Positions 43,701 to 54,339 of a DNA stretch of 64,000 nucleotides are shown piece after piece. Origin of the DNA: Oegoconia quadripuncta. Its lineage: Eukaryota > Arthropoda > Insecta > Lepidoptera > Autostichidae. How positions within the stretch are numbered: the stretch's first letter is position 1; each line of letters starts with the position of its first letter. The position numbers and the translations under genes are program-made. The notes below the pieces were generated by a model. It did no database searches. It saw only the letters and a program-made list of their open reading frames with translations, and was not told the DNA's origin. Location: NCBI GenBank assembly GCA_949316235.1, contig OX438748.1, positions 6,389,001-6,453,000 of the forward strand, written 5' to 3'.

Positions 43701-43943
43701 AAGGGCCCGCAGCGATCACCAACGTTGTCGCCCCAATCCATCGCAAAGTTACGCGGGCATCTAACGAAACTCATTTTGGTAGGCTGCCAGTTCAATTTAT
43801 ACAATGTTTATGTGAGTTTTTACTGCCCCAGGACAATATTCGTATTGCATGATGAGAGAATTCTAATTCCGTGTCATCGTAAACACGACTGACGACAGTA
43901 ACGATGTAAGGGATCCATGGTAATGAACGAAACCCTTTGGTTC
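40788..43943. other. Unassigned DNA, CpG-richer in places
   Basis: No gene recognised. Blocks at 40910-41080 and 42600-43080 are CpG-richer than their surroundings (GGCGTCCCGACGACATCGCC, GGCGCCGCCTGCACG). Overlapping frames at 42582-42767 (minus), 42637-42825, 42681-43019 and 42835-43029 (plus) reflect this composition and have no domain. These blocks resemble nothing else in the window and could be conserved non-coding or exon DNA. Confidence 0.35.
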
Positions 43944-43987
43944 GCAGTAACATAATCATTCGTGTAAACGAATGATTATGTTACTGC
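43944..43987. repeat. Perfect 20-bp-arm hairpin
   Basis: Left arm GCAGTAACATAATCATTCGT (43944-43963), loop GTAA, and the exact reverse complement at 43968-43987. There is no flanking duplication or related sequence elsewhere in the window. Confidence 0.85.
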
Positions 43988-45175
43988 TTGTTTAGATTTT
44001 GTTGATATGCAAACAAAAGTCCAGCAATACATTGAATGGTTTGACAATATTGGCGACCTGTTTGCGTTTGGTGTAGGGCTTAGCAACTCTATTTATTTAA
44101 TACATTGTCTTTTAGTTATTGAAATTGCTGATTTTGCAGCTTCGTTGCTCAAATCAACAATACGTCAGCACAGCATGTTATGTTCTCTGTTCAGTAGAGT
44201 ATTTAAGATGTATAAAATACCTTTAGCAACAATATTGCTGAGTCAGAGTTCTTTCGTTACTTAGGATACAGTACACAATTGCATAAATTATTGTCAAGTA
44301 TATTAATTTTTGTGGCTGTAATATATTTTGCGTTTGTAACAGTTAACCAGCGAAATATGAAGCTGTATACTTTGTTGTAAACTCTTATTGTATTTTAACG
44401 TTTATTGTACGGAGCCCTGCGTATATTGACCTTGTTTCATCATTTTACATGTTTAGTTTCACTGTGACACGTTGCCCGTTTACACTTTTTACAACGTAAT
44501 TAACTTTTTGTCAAAGCACAACGTTTTGTTTAACGTCCGACACGTCCAAAACGTCTTTAAAACCAGCCATCTTTCTATTTTCATATTAAAAATGATACTA
44601 TTCATCTTAGATAGTGTCATAAAGTCATAACATCTATTAAATGTATGTTCCTCGGATAAAACATTATGTTTATAGTGTCAAAAAGCGTGTGAAAAACATA
44701 TTTAAAAGCGATCGTAAAATGTTGTCTTCCACTAAAAGTCACAAATAACAACGACAAACCAATTATTTGCGCTTAGAATTGGAATGATTCTCAATAATGA
44801 ACCTTATGTGTTAGTCAATTGGTGGTGAAGTCAAATTTTATTGTAGCCGTATGTTGGTTTTCTAGCAATCTGGTATTTATTAAAAGACTGATAGGCTGTC
44901 GTCGAATGTCTCTGCGAGTTTGTAATGTTTATTTAAGATGGACGATCTAAAATAACTGAAACGATACTGTTTATTGACATAGTTACCTTGTGGTTCTAAA
45001 CATTAATATTATTATCGTTCTGTCAATAGGTTAGTATTAAACTCTGCTATAAAATAATGTCCAAGCTTAGTATTCAGCCCACAGTCACTGTAAGCTGGTT
45101 GAGTTCTACCAGACCGTCTCTGGGAAATGCCTGCTGAGGCATTTCTCCACAATATAGGCAATTTAAAAACTAAAA
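43988..45175. other. Unassigned DNA
   Basis: An 85-codon frame at 44007-44264 (QQYIEWFDNIGDLFAFGVG..) begins just after the hairpin and has no recognised domain. Otherwise nothing is recognised. Confidence 0.35.
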
Positions 45176-45345
45176 AACCCGACTACATATTTTGTATTTT
45201 GCGGGTGCCGTGTTGGATTTTTTAGCATAAAATGTATTCTGTGACACTCTGGGCATCAAGACGAATTATACGGCACCTTGCACTTCAAAATCGGTCAAGC
45301 GGATTATGTTAAAAGAGATAACACAGAAATCTGCATACATATACT
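45176..45345 (+). repeat. Dispersed repeat family E, copy 1
   Basis: Shares with 57195-57332 the blocks TTTTGTATTTTGCGGG, a GGCAC(C)TGGCA/CTTGCA..TTTCAAAATCG block and ACA(C)AGAAATCT(G/A)CATAC. The leading AAACCCGACTAC is typical of a common lepidopteran repeat. There is no coding capacity. Confidence 0.5.
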
Positions 45346-46782
45346 CGAAAAATATTACCCTCCTTTCTATGGCAGTAGGTATGGCAAAAACAACGTCATC
45401 GATGATGTCATAGTACGTGAGAGCTGTCATCGCAACGTCAAAAGGACGTATACATGCACTCATCTAAAATGAACCGACTTGTGTGCAGTGTGAACGACGT
45501 TGGCCGTGTAATCTTATTTGGACCGCAACTGTGGGGATCGCCAATAAATTAAATTTTATTTTATTAAATTAAAGTTTTTGGTCTTAAATACTTATCATAG
45601 AAGGATTTGCCCAGACTTGTTGGCAATCGCAGATTTTTGGGAGTTCCATACCGGGCATAATTATAGGTAGGTACTGTTAACGACACCCACGGGAAGAGAC
45701 GGTTTGGTTCCATTCTACTCTGCTGGGAAGCATACGACCGACTTAGTAACTTTTACAAGCACACAAACCTCATCAAAGGCCAAATTCTAAGACCACACGC
45801 ATTGAATGACGTTGTGTACCGTTCCTATAAAGACCACTACTATATTTACATCATACATTATCCACTTATACACGTAACACATATTACTATTTCCATTTCG
45901 CATATTCATTGGAATTATACAAAATGAGGGAATATAGTTCATTTCCTCATTCATCTGGTTATTTGTCTCATAAATCTATATTTACATGATGATAGACAGC
46001 TGATTCAAACTTGACCCGCTGTTATGAGGCGACTTTATGAGCAGACCACCCAAACTTCAATTGGTTCGATCGTTAAAATATCTATAACAACGCCGTTGCT
46101 GTGAATAGTGGTTTCGGGAATGTTATGGACACTTGGCATGGTATTGGAGTTAATTAATGTATTCCGGCTTTGGAATTTTTCAATGGGGGTTTTTCAAGTG
46201 ACAAGAACGCTTCACGGCGAGCGTCGAATGATTCGCTGAAAAGGAATCGACAGTGACAACCATTTAGGTACGCTCTTGTTGGTATTTGTTTGAAAATTTA
46301 GCGGAAAAGACCAGACATTTGCGTATCGGTGCACGGAGTCGGGTTTAGTCAAATACACATCTCATCTGGTAACGATGTAACCGAAGATGAAGCACGCCTA
46401 TTCAAGTTTCATGCAAATTGGTTCAGCCGATATACCAAGATATTCAGCTGTTTTTGTAGCGATACCGGGTATTATTACAGCTGGAAGCATCGAGTTTGGG
46501 GTCAGACTGTTTTGAAACAACTTTGAGAAGGCATCCAGGATTCAGCAAGGTTGGGAAGCTTTTGGAAAGTTACTCACATTTATTCGTCGCCAATTCCACC
46601 AAAGTCTGAAATTCTCCAAATCAGTGCGTCCTGGGCTGAAACGGGAAATATGACGGTACGCTTAGTCTAAATGCTTGAGATTGCTCGTGGAAAGACCGGT
46701 ATGTTATGCTATGATACGCTCGGAGTTATTCTACACAGGAACAGGAGCGAGATGATCCGCCAGAGAACTGAATTTGAAGGTT
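45346..46782. other. Unassigned DNA
   Basis: No gene recognised. The block near 45665-45700 (CGACACCCACGGGAAGAGAC) resembles a dispersed repeat, but no second copy is in this window. Confidence 0.35.
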
Positions 46783-46985
46783 AGCAGGATTAACTGGATA
46801 CGCGTTTGACCACAATTTCACTTGATGGAAAGTTACGATGTGGCCGAAGATGAAACACGCGATCTCAGTAGATGCCTATTCACCCTGCTCTTGAAGATGC
46901 AAAGGTTGTAGGATTCAGGAAAAATTGACACCGGAATGGGAGTTCCATGCCTTGGCTGTTCGCACTATGAATGAAGCGTGGAACC
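46783..46985 (+). repeat. Repeat family R, complete copy
   Basis: The best plus-strand example. It has ACTGGATACGCGTTTGACCA, CAATTTCACTTGATGGAAAG, GATGAAACACGCGATCTCAG, TTCACCCTGCTCTTGAAGAT, TGGGAGTTCCATGCCTTGG and a CTGTTCGCACTATGAATGAA end. Length is about 200 bp. Confidence 0.7.
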
Positions 46986-47189
46986 CCGGGCAACGGATTC
47001 ACCATAGGAGCATAGCAGGATAAAGTAACTACTGAATATTGATAATAGCTGGAGCAACACTGCGACTAGGCAATAGTAGTATGAGATGCCTTCCACCTAG
47101 ATAAAGCGAGGATTATTACAAACTGTTGAAAGTATACAGCCAACGATGAGACTCTACGTCATGTCTTGTGCCTTCTATCTATGCATATA

Positions 47190-47373
47190 TGAGTTTCTCG
47201 CTAGCTCTTCTCAGTAGATAGATAGATAGATAGATAGATAGAAACATTTATTCACTAGTATAATATAGATAGTAACACAGTAGTGGTCGCGTTCCGGGCT
47301 AGTGGTAGCTTAAAAAACAAATGACGTTCATTGTATTGCCTACATGAATAAATGATTTTCATTTCATTTCATT
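47190..47373 (+). mobile_element. LINE 3' tail, same family as the 7.3-8.75-kb LINE
   Basis: GAGTTTCTCGCTAGCTCTTC, TAGTGGTCGCGTTCCG, AAAACAAATGACGTTCAT, TTGCCTACATGAATAAATGA and a CATTT-repeat tail match the reverse complement of 7290-7420. Only about 120 bp of the element is present, interrupted at 47218-47277 by a second, smaller insertion. Confidence 0.8.
47218..47277 (-). mobile_element. 60-bp LINE tail micro-insertion with 6-bp TSD
   Basis: CAGTAG flanks it at 47212-47217 and 47278-47283, and the host LINE tail reads CAGTAGTGGTCG without it. On the minus strand the insert reads GTTACTATCTATATTATACT, then AGTGAATAAATGTTTCTATC with a CTAT-type repeat. This is a LINE 3' end reduced to its last few dozen bases. 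The GATA repeat seen on the plus strand is its tail. Confidence 0.7.
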
Positions 47374-47634
47374 ATCCAGTGGGGTGATGATTTTTTGTTT
47401 ACTTGATTACTTAATTACTTAATTAACTACATTACAAAAGGAAATTGTGGTATGAAAATGAAAAAATGTTTATTTCTTTCTTTAGGAATCACATGCAACG
47501 TATTGTTAAGATTTCCTTTTAGGTATAAGGATACCTGTGCCAGGAAATCTTGCTCTTCCTTAACTATGCATAGTAAACATTGTAATTATTAATAGATTAG
47601 ATACTATCACTTAATTTTAAACAACTCTTATTAT

Positions 47635-47636
<2 letters not shown>
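47374..47636. other. Unassigned DNA
   Basis: A GAAAAAATGTTTATTTCTTT / CTTTAGG stretch at 47460-47487 resembles a LINE tail. Nothing else is recognised. Confidence 0.3.
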
Positions 47637-47702
<66 letters not shown>

Positions 47703-47732
47703 CATGCGAGTGTGTGGTTGTGTGTGTGTGTT
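47637..47732 (+). repeat. GT dinucleotide microsatellite
   Basis: An almost uninterrupted TG run to 47695, then GCGCGCGCATGCGAG, then a second short TG run. The alternating purine-pyrimidine sequence, including the GC part, is the kind able to adopt Z-DNA. Confidence 0.95.
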
Positions 47733-47999
47733 TTGTTTATCTTAGCTATGACATTGTACTCGTATATTTAGGAACTGCACTATCTCCAAACACAACATCC
47801 ACGTAAGAGCCACTCGAAGCACTCAATAGAATGATCTACAGTAATCGTAATCTAAAATAACTACCAATACTTACCTTGCAGGAAGTTCTGTACAGATTTA
47901 GCCCGGGCATCGAACTTATGTACTTAGTAACGACACGTGTAAGCCATCGGTCTTTTTGTCGCCGGCATATTTTTTACAAGTAATAGTATTAGGTATTTT

Positions 48000-48389
48000 A
48001 AATAATGAGTAGGTATTATTTATAGTCATAAATATTGTGAGTAATTTGTTCCACTTATTATTATATATAATTTTTTTTGTTTTCATCGATTTATCTGCAC
48101 CTAAAGATAGTATTTTGCGATTGCCGAATATTGAGGTTCATTCGATTTCATAATAGCACGGGCATTATTCTACCTAGTAACACTTATACAATATCTAATA
48201 CAACACTTTTTCTACGAAATAGATTAAAATTTGTTATTTGATTGTAATTGTTTAGGTATTTAAATCTATTATTTTATTATGAATTCTAATCTGCATGCCT
48301 GTTCCTGGTAAAATGTGTGATACTTTATTTTTATAATTAACAATCTTGTGTACCACATTTTTAGCAAATAAAGATTATTCTATTCTATG
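48000..48389 (+). repeat. LINE 3' UTR and tail (probable)
   Basis: The end TCTGCATGCCTGTTCCTGGT ... TAGCAAATAAAGATTATTCT plus a TATTCTAT repeat is a LINE-tail form common in Lepidoptera. The AT-rich DNA upstream (from about 48000) is probably its 3' UTR, but the left border is a guess. No coding part is seen. Confidence 0.45.
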
Positions 48390-48489
48390 CTATGACCATC
48401 ACACATCAACCGCAAGGCCTCTTGTTACTGGGACCCTCTTGGGGCATATTTCCAGTGCAGATTGGTGGACTATCTATCACACCAAGAAT

Positions 48490-48690
48490 AGAAAATACAC
48501 TTTATCACGACCGTTATCCCAAATAGGGTGGTCAGATATATCCCAACAAAAAGGCGACTAAGGTACTGTACACTACGTCAATATTGCACTGATGGTGATG
48601 GGCTCTTCGTCCTGTGGCGTGTGCATTTCTGTATAATTTTGAAAGGTAATATTGAATATTTGGAACTTCCAAACACTTATGTTGGCTTAA
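48490..48690. repeat. Repeat family M, two fragments in opposite orientation
   Basis: 48490-48545 is minus-strand M (GGGATATATCTGACCACCCT, TTTGGGATAACGGTCGTGAT). It is followed directly by plus-strand M at 48548-48690 (AAAGGCGACTAAGG, GTGTGCATTTCTGTATAA, ATATTTGGAAC). The junction is an inverted arrangement of two partial copies. Confidence 0.5.
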
Positions 48691-48858
48691 TGTGAACAAT
48701 ATAAGATTTACAAAATGGAGGTCGCGGGTTCGATTCCTTAACATATTGTGCTCGGTTTGGTTGCTGGTAGGGATATTTATCCGCCTGGTCAATCACTACC
48801 AACTTCTAAATCTTCTAAGCCGTCAATCAGCAACGATGATAGCATTGTTGTGTTACAC
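48690..48858 (+). repeat. SINE family A, diverged 5' half
   Basis: Contains GGAGGTCGCGGGTTCGATTC (B-box region), GCTCGGTTTGGTTGCTGGTA and ATAGCATTGTTGTGTTACAC. It stops where the next, opposite SINE begins. The head region is altered (AACAATATAAGATTTACAAA). Confidence 0.6.
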
Positions 48859-48859
48859 G

Positions 48860-49117
48860 TTTTTTTTTATGCACAACGGGTTAGCACTTGACCTCAATTA
48901 CACCTGATGTTAAATGAAGATGAGTCGAAGGTGGTAGCGTATGATCCGGAAACCCCAACATATTTGGGGGACTGACTATCCTATCTCTGACAACCGGAAC
49001 AAACAGCAGAATTATATAAGATGATGATAGCTCACCTGGCGGACATTTAAAATGCCCTATCACTAACCAAACCGAGTACTAAACATGTACTCCGCTGGGG
49101 ATCGAATCCGCGACCTC
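48860..49117 (-). mobile_element. SINE family A, copy 5 (minus, head truncated)
   Basis: The T-run tail at 48860-48868 is followed in reverse by the family body to the B box (GGTCGCGGATTCGATCCCC on the sense strand) at 49117. The flanking DNA at 49118-49135 (ACTGGAACACAACAATGC) is the complement of the word at which the preceding plus-strand copy stops. The two copies therefore form an inverted pair. Confidence 0.75.
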
Positions 49118-49135
49118 ACTGGAACACAACAATGC

Positions 49136-49736
49136 TATTTACCTTGCTATATTTACCATTATTTTTTTACACATGTTGTGCTTATTAAAAACCTTTTTGC
49201 ATGTCTTAATATATTGATATAAAGATAAACAACTCCACCAATAAAATAATTTTAATTAAAACATCAACACACACAAGAATCCTTACAAATTCTCTTAACA
49301 ATTTTGATTAAAAACCCATAGGTAATATCCAAATTAAAAACTCCCCTTGTTTACAGTTTGTTTCAAAGGGAGCACCGTCTTACAATTAACATTCCTCTCT
49401 GTCCCACATGTCATACTTACACTTTCACATGTCATAAACACGATGTAAAAGGGCTTTGAAGTCACTGATATTTAGAAAAACTAAGCGAATTATGTGTAAT
49501 AAAAGTTCTAACACTGCCAGAAACTTTTGTAACGTGCTTTGTTCAATTAAAAAGGGTATTTTTAACCCTCGATCCAAAGTATAGTGTTTTATAAAGAGGC
49601 TTGTCAATTTGTGTCATTGTAGCGTTAAAAAGCAGCTATGTTATTCTGAAAGCTCACAGACGCGTTTGATCTACGGTGAGACCGCAAACAATTACGAACT
49701 TTACGGTCATAGCTAAAAGTCCATGGGCACTTCTAA
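49136..49736. other. Unassigned AT-rich DNA
   Basis: Nothing recognised. Confidence 0.35.
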
Positions 49737-50156
49737 CCGCCTCCGTGGTTCAATGTAAACAACATTGGGTTTACGATTCGGAGGTCGCGGGTTCGATCCC
49801 CAGCCTCGGTTTGGTTGGTAGTAGGGCATTTTTAGATGTCCGCCTGGCTAGCTACAAACAAACAAAATATTCTTTATTGTACAACAGTAAGAAGCATGAA
49901 AAAAATAAGAAAAAGGACGTAATTCAATTTTACCTTATCTTATCTAAATCTACCTAAACTACCACCATCTTATCTAAATCTGCCGCCAAGCAGCAATGTT
50001 AATAGCATTGTTGTGTTCCGGTTGTCAGAGATAAGATAGCCAGTCCCCCAAATGTGTTGGGGTTTCCGGGTCAGTACGCTTCCACCTTCGACATCATCTT
50101 CACTTAATATCAGGTGTGATTGAGGTCAAGTAATAACCCGTCGTGCATGAAAAAAA
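49737..50156 (+). mobile_element. SINE family A, copy 6, interrupted by a LINE tail
   Basis: The head CCTCCGTGGTTCAATGTAAA and GGTCGCGGGTTCGATCCCC are present. The segment after CCCCAGC lacks about 20 bp of the family. The body is broken at 49855 by a roughly 100-bp insert that on the minus strand reads TGTTGTACAATAAAGAATAT and ends TTTGTTTGTTTG. The SINE resumes at ACCACCATCTTATCTAAATC (49961) and ends in an A run near 50156. CTAC is present on both sides of the insert. Confidence 0.8.
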
Positions 50157-50310
50157 AATCTGGATACGGATTCAGGAATCGTAAAACTGTACAAAATATA
50201 TGCTAAATCGATAATGCAAAAATACTAAGCCGTATTGTGTCCGAAACGTCAAAGAAATCAATTCTTCTATTTGCGATTTTTTCGAATGTCGATTTCAAGC
50301 TAGACAAAAA

Positions 50311-50625
50311 TCTAACTAATATTATAAATGGGAAACTTTGGATGTTTGTTTGTTTGTTGCTTGATCACTGCGAAACGTATTAACGGATTTGGATGAAATT
50401 TAGTATACAAGTAGAACATACCCTGGACTAAAATATAGGATAGGATAGGATTTTTTTTCCCGAAAAAGTGAGTATTAGGGCGAAATTTTGTATATACCTG
50501 GGTAGAATATACCATGGATTAAGACAGAAAACTTTTAACCCGATAAAGTGAGTAGTTCCCGCCGGATAAACAAATTTCGGCGATAAAGCTATACCACGCA
50601 GGCGAAGTCGCGGGCGGATAGCCAG
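50311..50625 (+). mobile_element. Non-autonomous Helitron, copy 1
   Basis: Begins TCTAACTAATATTATAAATG after A and ends GCGGGCGGATAGCCAG before T, the Helitron pattern of TC..CTRR inserted between A and T (here CCAG has replaced CTAG). The 3' part contains a GCGAAGTCGCGGGC hairpin-like segment. It shares ATAGGATAGGATAGGATTTT and CCCGAAAAAGTGAGTATT with copy 2. An internal duplication of the CCCG..AAAGTGAGTA block makes it longer than copy 2. It encodes no helicase. Confidence 0.7.
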
Positions 50626-50635
50626 TGTTAAATAT

Positions 50636-50720
50636 ATAAACCGGCCAAGTGCGTCTCGAGCCAGGCGCAGTGGAGGGTTCCGTACTTGTCCTCACAATAT
50701 GCAGACTTAGAAGGGGCCTT
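50636..50720 (-). repeat. Repeat family G, end fragment
   Basis: AAACCGGCCAAGTGCGTCTC and GAGGGTTCCGTACTTG are the reverse of the end of the 6175-6630 copy. Confidence 0.5.
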
Positions 50721-50894
50721 TTGTTGTTTGACAAAAAAATTTCAACTGAAAGTACATTTTACAAGTTTTTCACTATTACTTATTAACTTGTGAAACCTAC
50801 TTACCTACCTGTGATAGTGTTTTTTTCACTTCATTATACAGGTATACTATTGCCGTGAATTTGTTCACGTATCCAAAACCGGTCGCTCTGCAAA

Positions 50895-50955
50895 TCCATG
50901 GATGAGGCTTATATTGAGCAGTGAACGTCTTGAGATGAGCTGAAATGATGATGAA
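50895..50955 (+). repeat. RTE-like LINE or SINE 3' tail fragment
   Basis: ATCCATGGATGAGGCTTATA, TTGAGCAGTGAACGTCTTGA and ATGATGATGA parallel the 3' end of the SINE at 9249-9300 (sense strand GGGGGAGGCCATTGTTCAGC, AGTGAACGTCC..GATGAT). Confidence 0.55.
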
Positions 50956-51014
50956 TCTTATGAAAACATTTCTTTAACCAACCTCAAAAAAGGAGGAGGT
51001 AATAAATTAGGTTG

Positions 51015-51305
51015 TATTTTTTTTACATTACCTCAGAACTCAGTCATTATTAATCCGATACGGAAAAATCTTTTTTTTATTTTATAGTACATACTTCCAG
51101 GTGGCATGAGGAATTGAGGGAACTCCTCACATTATAGGCGTACACACATACAAAGTATCATTTGGTGAAGTGGACGTAGGTAGTAGAAACGATCAGAGAA
51201 GGCCACCATCACAATTTGTTACCTCAGAACTCTGTCATTTATAAACCGATTTCGAAAATTATTTTTTATTTAATAGGAAATGCTTCCAAGTTTGTCTCCT
51301 GAATA
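51015..51305 (+). repeat. Direct repeat, about 198-bp spacing
   Basis: Two related blocks, TTACCTCAGAACTCAGTCAT (51028) and TTACCTCAGAACTCTGTCAT (51220), each continue for about 70 bp with similar sequence (AA(T/A)CCGAT, CTTCCA(G/A)GT). The DNA between them is not duplicated visibly. Confidence 0.55.
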
Positions 51306-52697
51306 CCCATATTTTCGTTCATTTTGATGATTGTTTTTTTTTTTGGTTTGATACGGTTTATCACCTGGGCTATCGTCACTCCGGAGATAGAGTGTAGAAC
51401 TTCACTGAAATCGATTATTTTGCCAATTTTTGGCGGTTCAATTATTATTTATTTAAATTTGCGAAAAATATCGACATCATTATTGTGTGCAATCTCAGTG
51501 TTATCTAATTATACATAATGAATGCACAAATACCTCTATGGGATTAGTCCGCCTACAACTCTGTACTTATGAATTCATGTGTTTTCTTTATGGACAGTCG
51601 GAAATAGATAAACCTTTACAGCCCTGCAAAATAAAGTTTTCTCATCAATATTGTATATTTTTCGATAGCACTTTTTGCTTATTGCTGAACTCAGTAAATT
51701 TCTCTAAATAAAAAATTATCGAAATATCGTTCATGATTCCCTAAGAAAACTTAATTTGTATTACGCAGGCCTGTAAAGGTATATCTATTTCTGACTGTAC
51801 AATAAAGAATTTACAAACAAACAAACACAATTAAAACGAGAGGAGAGAATTAGGAAACGGTATGTGAGCAGGAGACCTACACATTTGGCAAATGTGTTTG
51901 TTCATTTTACGTCCTCTGCCCTTGAAAAAATGCACTGAACAGTGAAAATAGCCGGTGTGTGGTATCTAATATAATATAACGTATAATAGGTAAGACATCA
52001 CAAGAGACCATAAAAAGGGTGAACATAAATTTATTAAAAAGTTCCGTATATTACGTTCAAAAATGTTCCGCACTTTATTGTATCTGCAGATAACTAGACA
52101 GTGCACCTGGTTATACGCTGATCTTTTATGACAAGGAATGTTAATTAAATAATATTATTAAATTAGTATAATCAAGGTAAGTAGCAATCAAGTAATACTA
52201 AAAATAAAGAAGTGCAATGAATTTATGAGGTTAATCCTTGAATATAGTGAAGTCAATAAACAGTTGCCTCGGATTATTATTTAATACTGGATTTTATAGG
52301 CTATTGATGTGCTTGACCTTTTTGCTCGTTTGTCTTAGAGAAAATAAATAAATATACTTATTGAATATAAATAAACCTCCAAAATACTATGATATCATAC
52401 AAATACAGCAAACAACACCGTCAGCGAAAGTCTGTCAGTCCCGCCCGCTTTCATGCCTAAACAGCTGTAACCATCGTGTTAGAATTTGGCATAGGTAGCC
52501 TGGGAGCCAAAGAAGAACAAAGTACCAATTATAACCATAAATTGTTTTAGAAAACCCTCCAAAGATTGGGTTAAAAGCTAAATAACCTCGTTTATTGTTT
52601 AATATAATCGAACTTAACGGGGTACCCTATGAAATGAATATCGACGGTGCTGTCTCTCAAGTAAATAATATAATCTAACTAATATCTAACTAGTCTA
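51306..52697. other. Unassigned AT-rich DNA with a LINE tail
   Basis: At 51760-51836, GACTGTACAATAAAGAATTT followed by ACAAACAAACAAACAC is a LINE 3' tail with a CAAA-type repeat. No gene is recognised. Frames at 51324-51518 and 51487-51711 lack any domain. Confidence 0.35.
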
Positions 52698-52906
52698 ATC
52701 TAATTAATATTATAAATGTTAAAGTTTGGATGTTTGTTTGTTTTTCTTTATTTGTTTGTTTGTTGCTCAATCACGGCGTAACCCTGGACTAAAATATAGG
52801 ATAGGATAGGATTTTTTATCCCGAAAAAGTGAGTATTTCCAGCGAGATAATCAAATTTCCAAGATAAAGCTATTCCACACAGGCGAAGCCGCGGGCGGAA
52901 AGCTAG
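52698..52906 (+). mobile_element. Non-autonomous Helitron, copy 2
   Basis: Begins TCTAATTAATATTATAAATG after A (52697) and ends GCGGGCGGAAAGCTAG before T (52907), an exact TC..CTAG between A and T. The 3' subterminal GCGAAGCCGCGGGC can fold. It shares the ATAGGATAGGATAGG block with copy 1. Three partial TCTAACTAATAT-like starts just upstream (52670-52695) hint at tandem ends or slippage. Confidence 0.75.
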
Positions 52907-52999
52907 TAGCTCATAAGCAAAGTCTTAAAGTTATCATCAAGAATTATTGTAAATTATTTTGCACAATAAAGAGTATTTGTATTGTATTGTATTGTATTG
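52907..52999 (+). repeat. LINE 3' tail
   Basis: TTTTGCACAATAAAGAGTAT followed by five or so ATTGT/GTATT units. It begins directly at the Helitron's right end. Confidence 0.55.
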
Positions 53000-53254
53000 T
53001 CTTAACAGGAAAAAACAAGAATGTCAAGCTTTAAGTTGATTGCGTTTCCTATGTTTGAAAGTACCTACTGCAAATTTTGTATTGCTCAGATTATTCGCAA
53101 TCATTAGAACGGATCACCGTTCCCACCGAAAATCGTTTCATCGATTGTAGGTTATCTGAGTGGCATAAAACTGTTTGCAGTACTTTAAAATAACGGAAAA
53201 ATAATAGAATAACTCTTGTGCTGCATTCACTCTCATAAGATTGTACATACACGC
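53000..53254. other. Unassigned DNA
   Basis: Nothing recognised. Confidence 0.3.
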
Positions 53255-53405
53255 TCGTCAGTTTAGGGTATACTTGACTTGGCCTTGGTGGTCTTCCCCT
53301 ATCTACACTACCATCCACATTCGCATCGTATAGCTCTTTCGTTAGTCTTCATTCATTCATCCTCTCCATATGTCCAAACCATTCGTGTTTAGGCTTTCTT
53401 TATGC
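53255..53405 (-). pseudogene. RT C-terminal fragment of a LINE
   Basis: The minus strand reads HEWFGHMERMNE, then after a stop RLTKELYDANVDGSVDRGRP (ending near 53255). This is the known tail of an insect LINE type (L.WFGHV.RM...R....Y.A.V.G...RGRPR). The fragment has at least one stop and no palm region. Confidence 0.6.
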
Positions 53406-54021
53406 GATATCTTGAGTGGCGTATTGTCGACTGCTATTTTGTGGGGTGTTCCTTAAGTCGGACCACGTATTACTGAGATACATTCGACCAAAGACTGGAC
53501 ACAATGGCGTCTAATACACCACCAGTCGTTAAGCCTGTATGGTTACTTAACCAGTGTTGGACATAAGCTTCTCCAATGGCGCGACCTGCATCACACAAAC
53601 ATTTACCCAGGCAGGGTTGGTTGTCAAAATGGATTTACAGTCATTCTTGCAGGACCTTAAAATTTATAAAATTTCAAGCAAGGCGACCACAGAAGTTGAC
53701 ATTTGACAAAAACGATGTTACCGTATCTGACCAACATCGAAAATGTCCAACCTACCGTTTTGCCGACTTTACCGCGAACTGTCAAAGCCACTTACAAAAC
53801 ATCTAATACATTTTGCGGCGCTTTCTGAAGCTCGTCGCTTATCTTGAACCTTACGCCATTGTAAAAAGTATTGTAACTTAGTTTGTAACGGTAACAGTAA
53901 ATTTGTTGAAGTATGTATCACCAAGCACAAACTTATTGAGTTAAGAAATACTTTTTGTCATTTTTAGAGTTCGGTGGTCAAACTAGGAACCATTAGTGTC
54001 CCCCTATCGGTTTGTATAAAT
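53406..54021. other. Unassigned DNA
   Basis: CCAGTGTTGGACATAAGCTT at 53551-53570 resembles a dispersed repeat known to me from other insects, but its limits cannot be set. Nothing else is recognised. Confidence 0.3.
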
Positions 54022-54293
54022 AAAAATAAATAAATATCCTTGGACATACACACAATGCCATCTAGTTCCAACTTAAGCAATTATAGGCTTGTGTCGTGGA
54101 TACCAGATGGTTGATATACTATACATTAATACTTTTTTTTTGTAAATAAATACTTATTATAAATGAAAACATCTATAACTCTGGTACACATGTCAGTATT
54201 CATCTTACAAACATATGCCCCTAGCGGGAGTCGAACCCGCGACCTTTTGGTATAGTGGTCAGAATTTCTAACCACTTCACCAATCAGGTAGTC
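54022..54293 (-). mobile_element. SINE family B, copy 2
   Basis: On the minus strand the head has TTGGTGAAGTGGTTAGAAAT (A-box region) and GGTCGCGGGTTCGACTCCCG (B box). It is followed by CGCTAGGGGCATATGTTTGT and the family body to a TATTTATTTATT tail at 54022-54050. A run of Ts/As in the middle (54127-54137) is an expansion. Confidence 0.8.
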
Positions 54294-54339
54294 AAATATC
54301 TGAATGTTGTTATAGTAGTGATACTACTGCTATAAACTC

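Noticed and set aside
49676..49957. 93-codon plus-strand frame
   Set aside because: Covers SINE A copy 6 and its LINE-tail insert.
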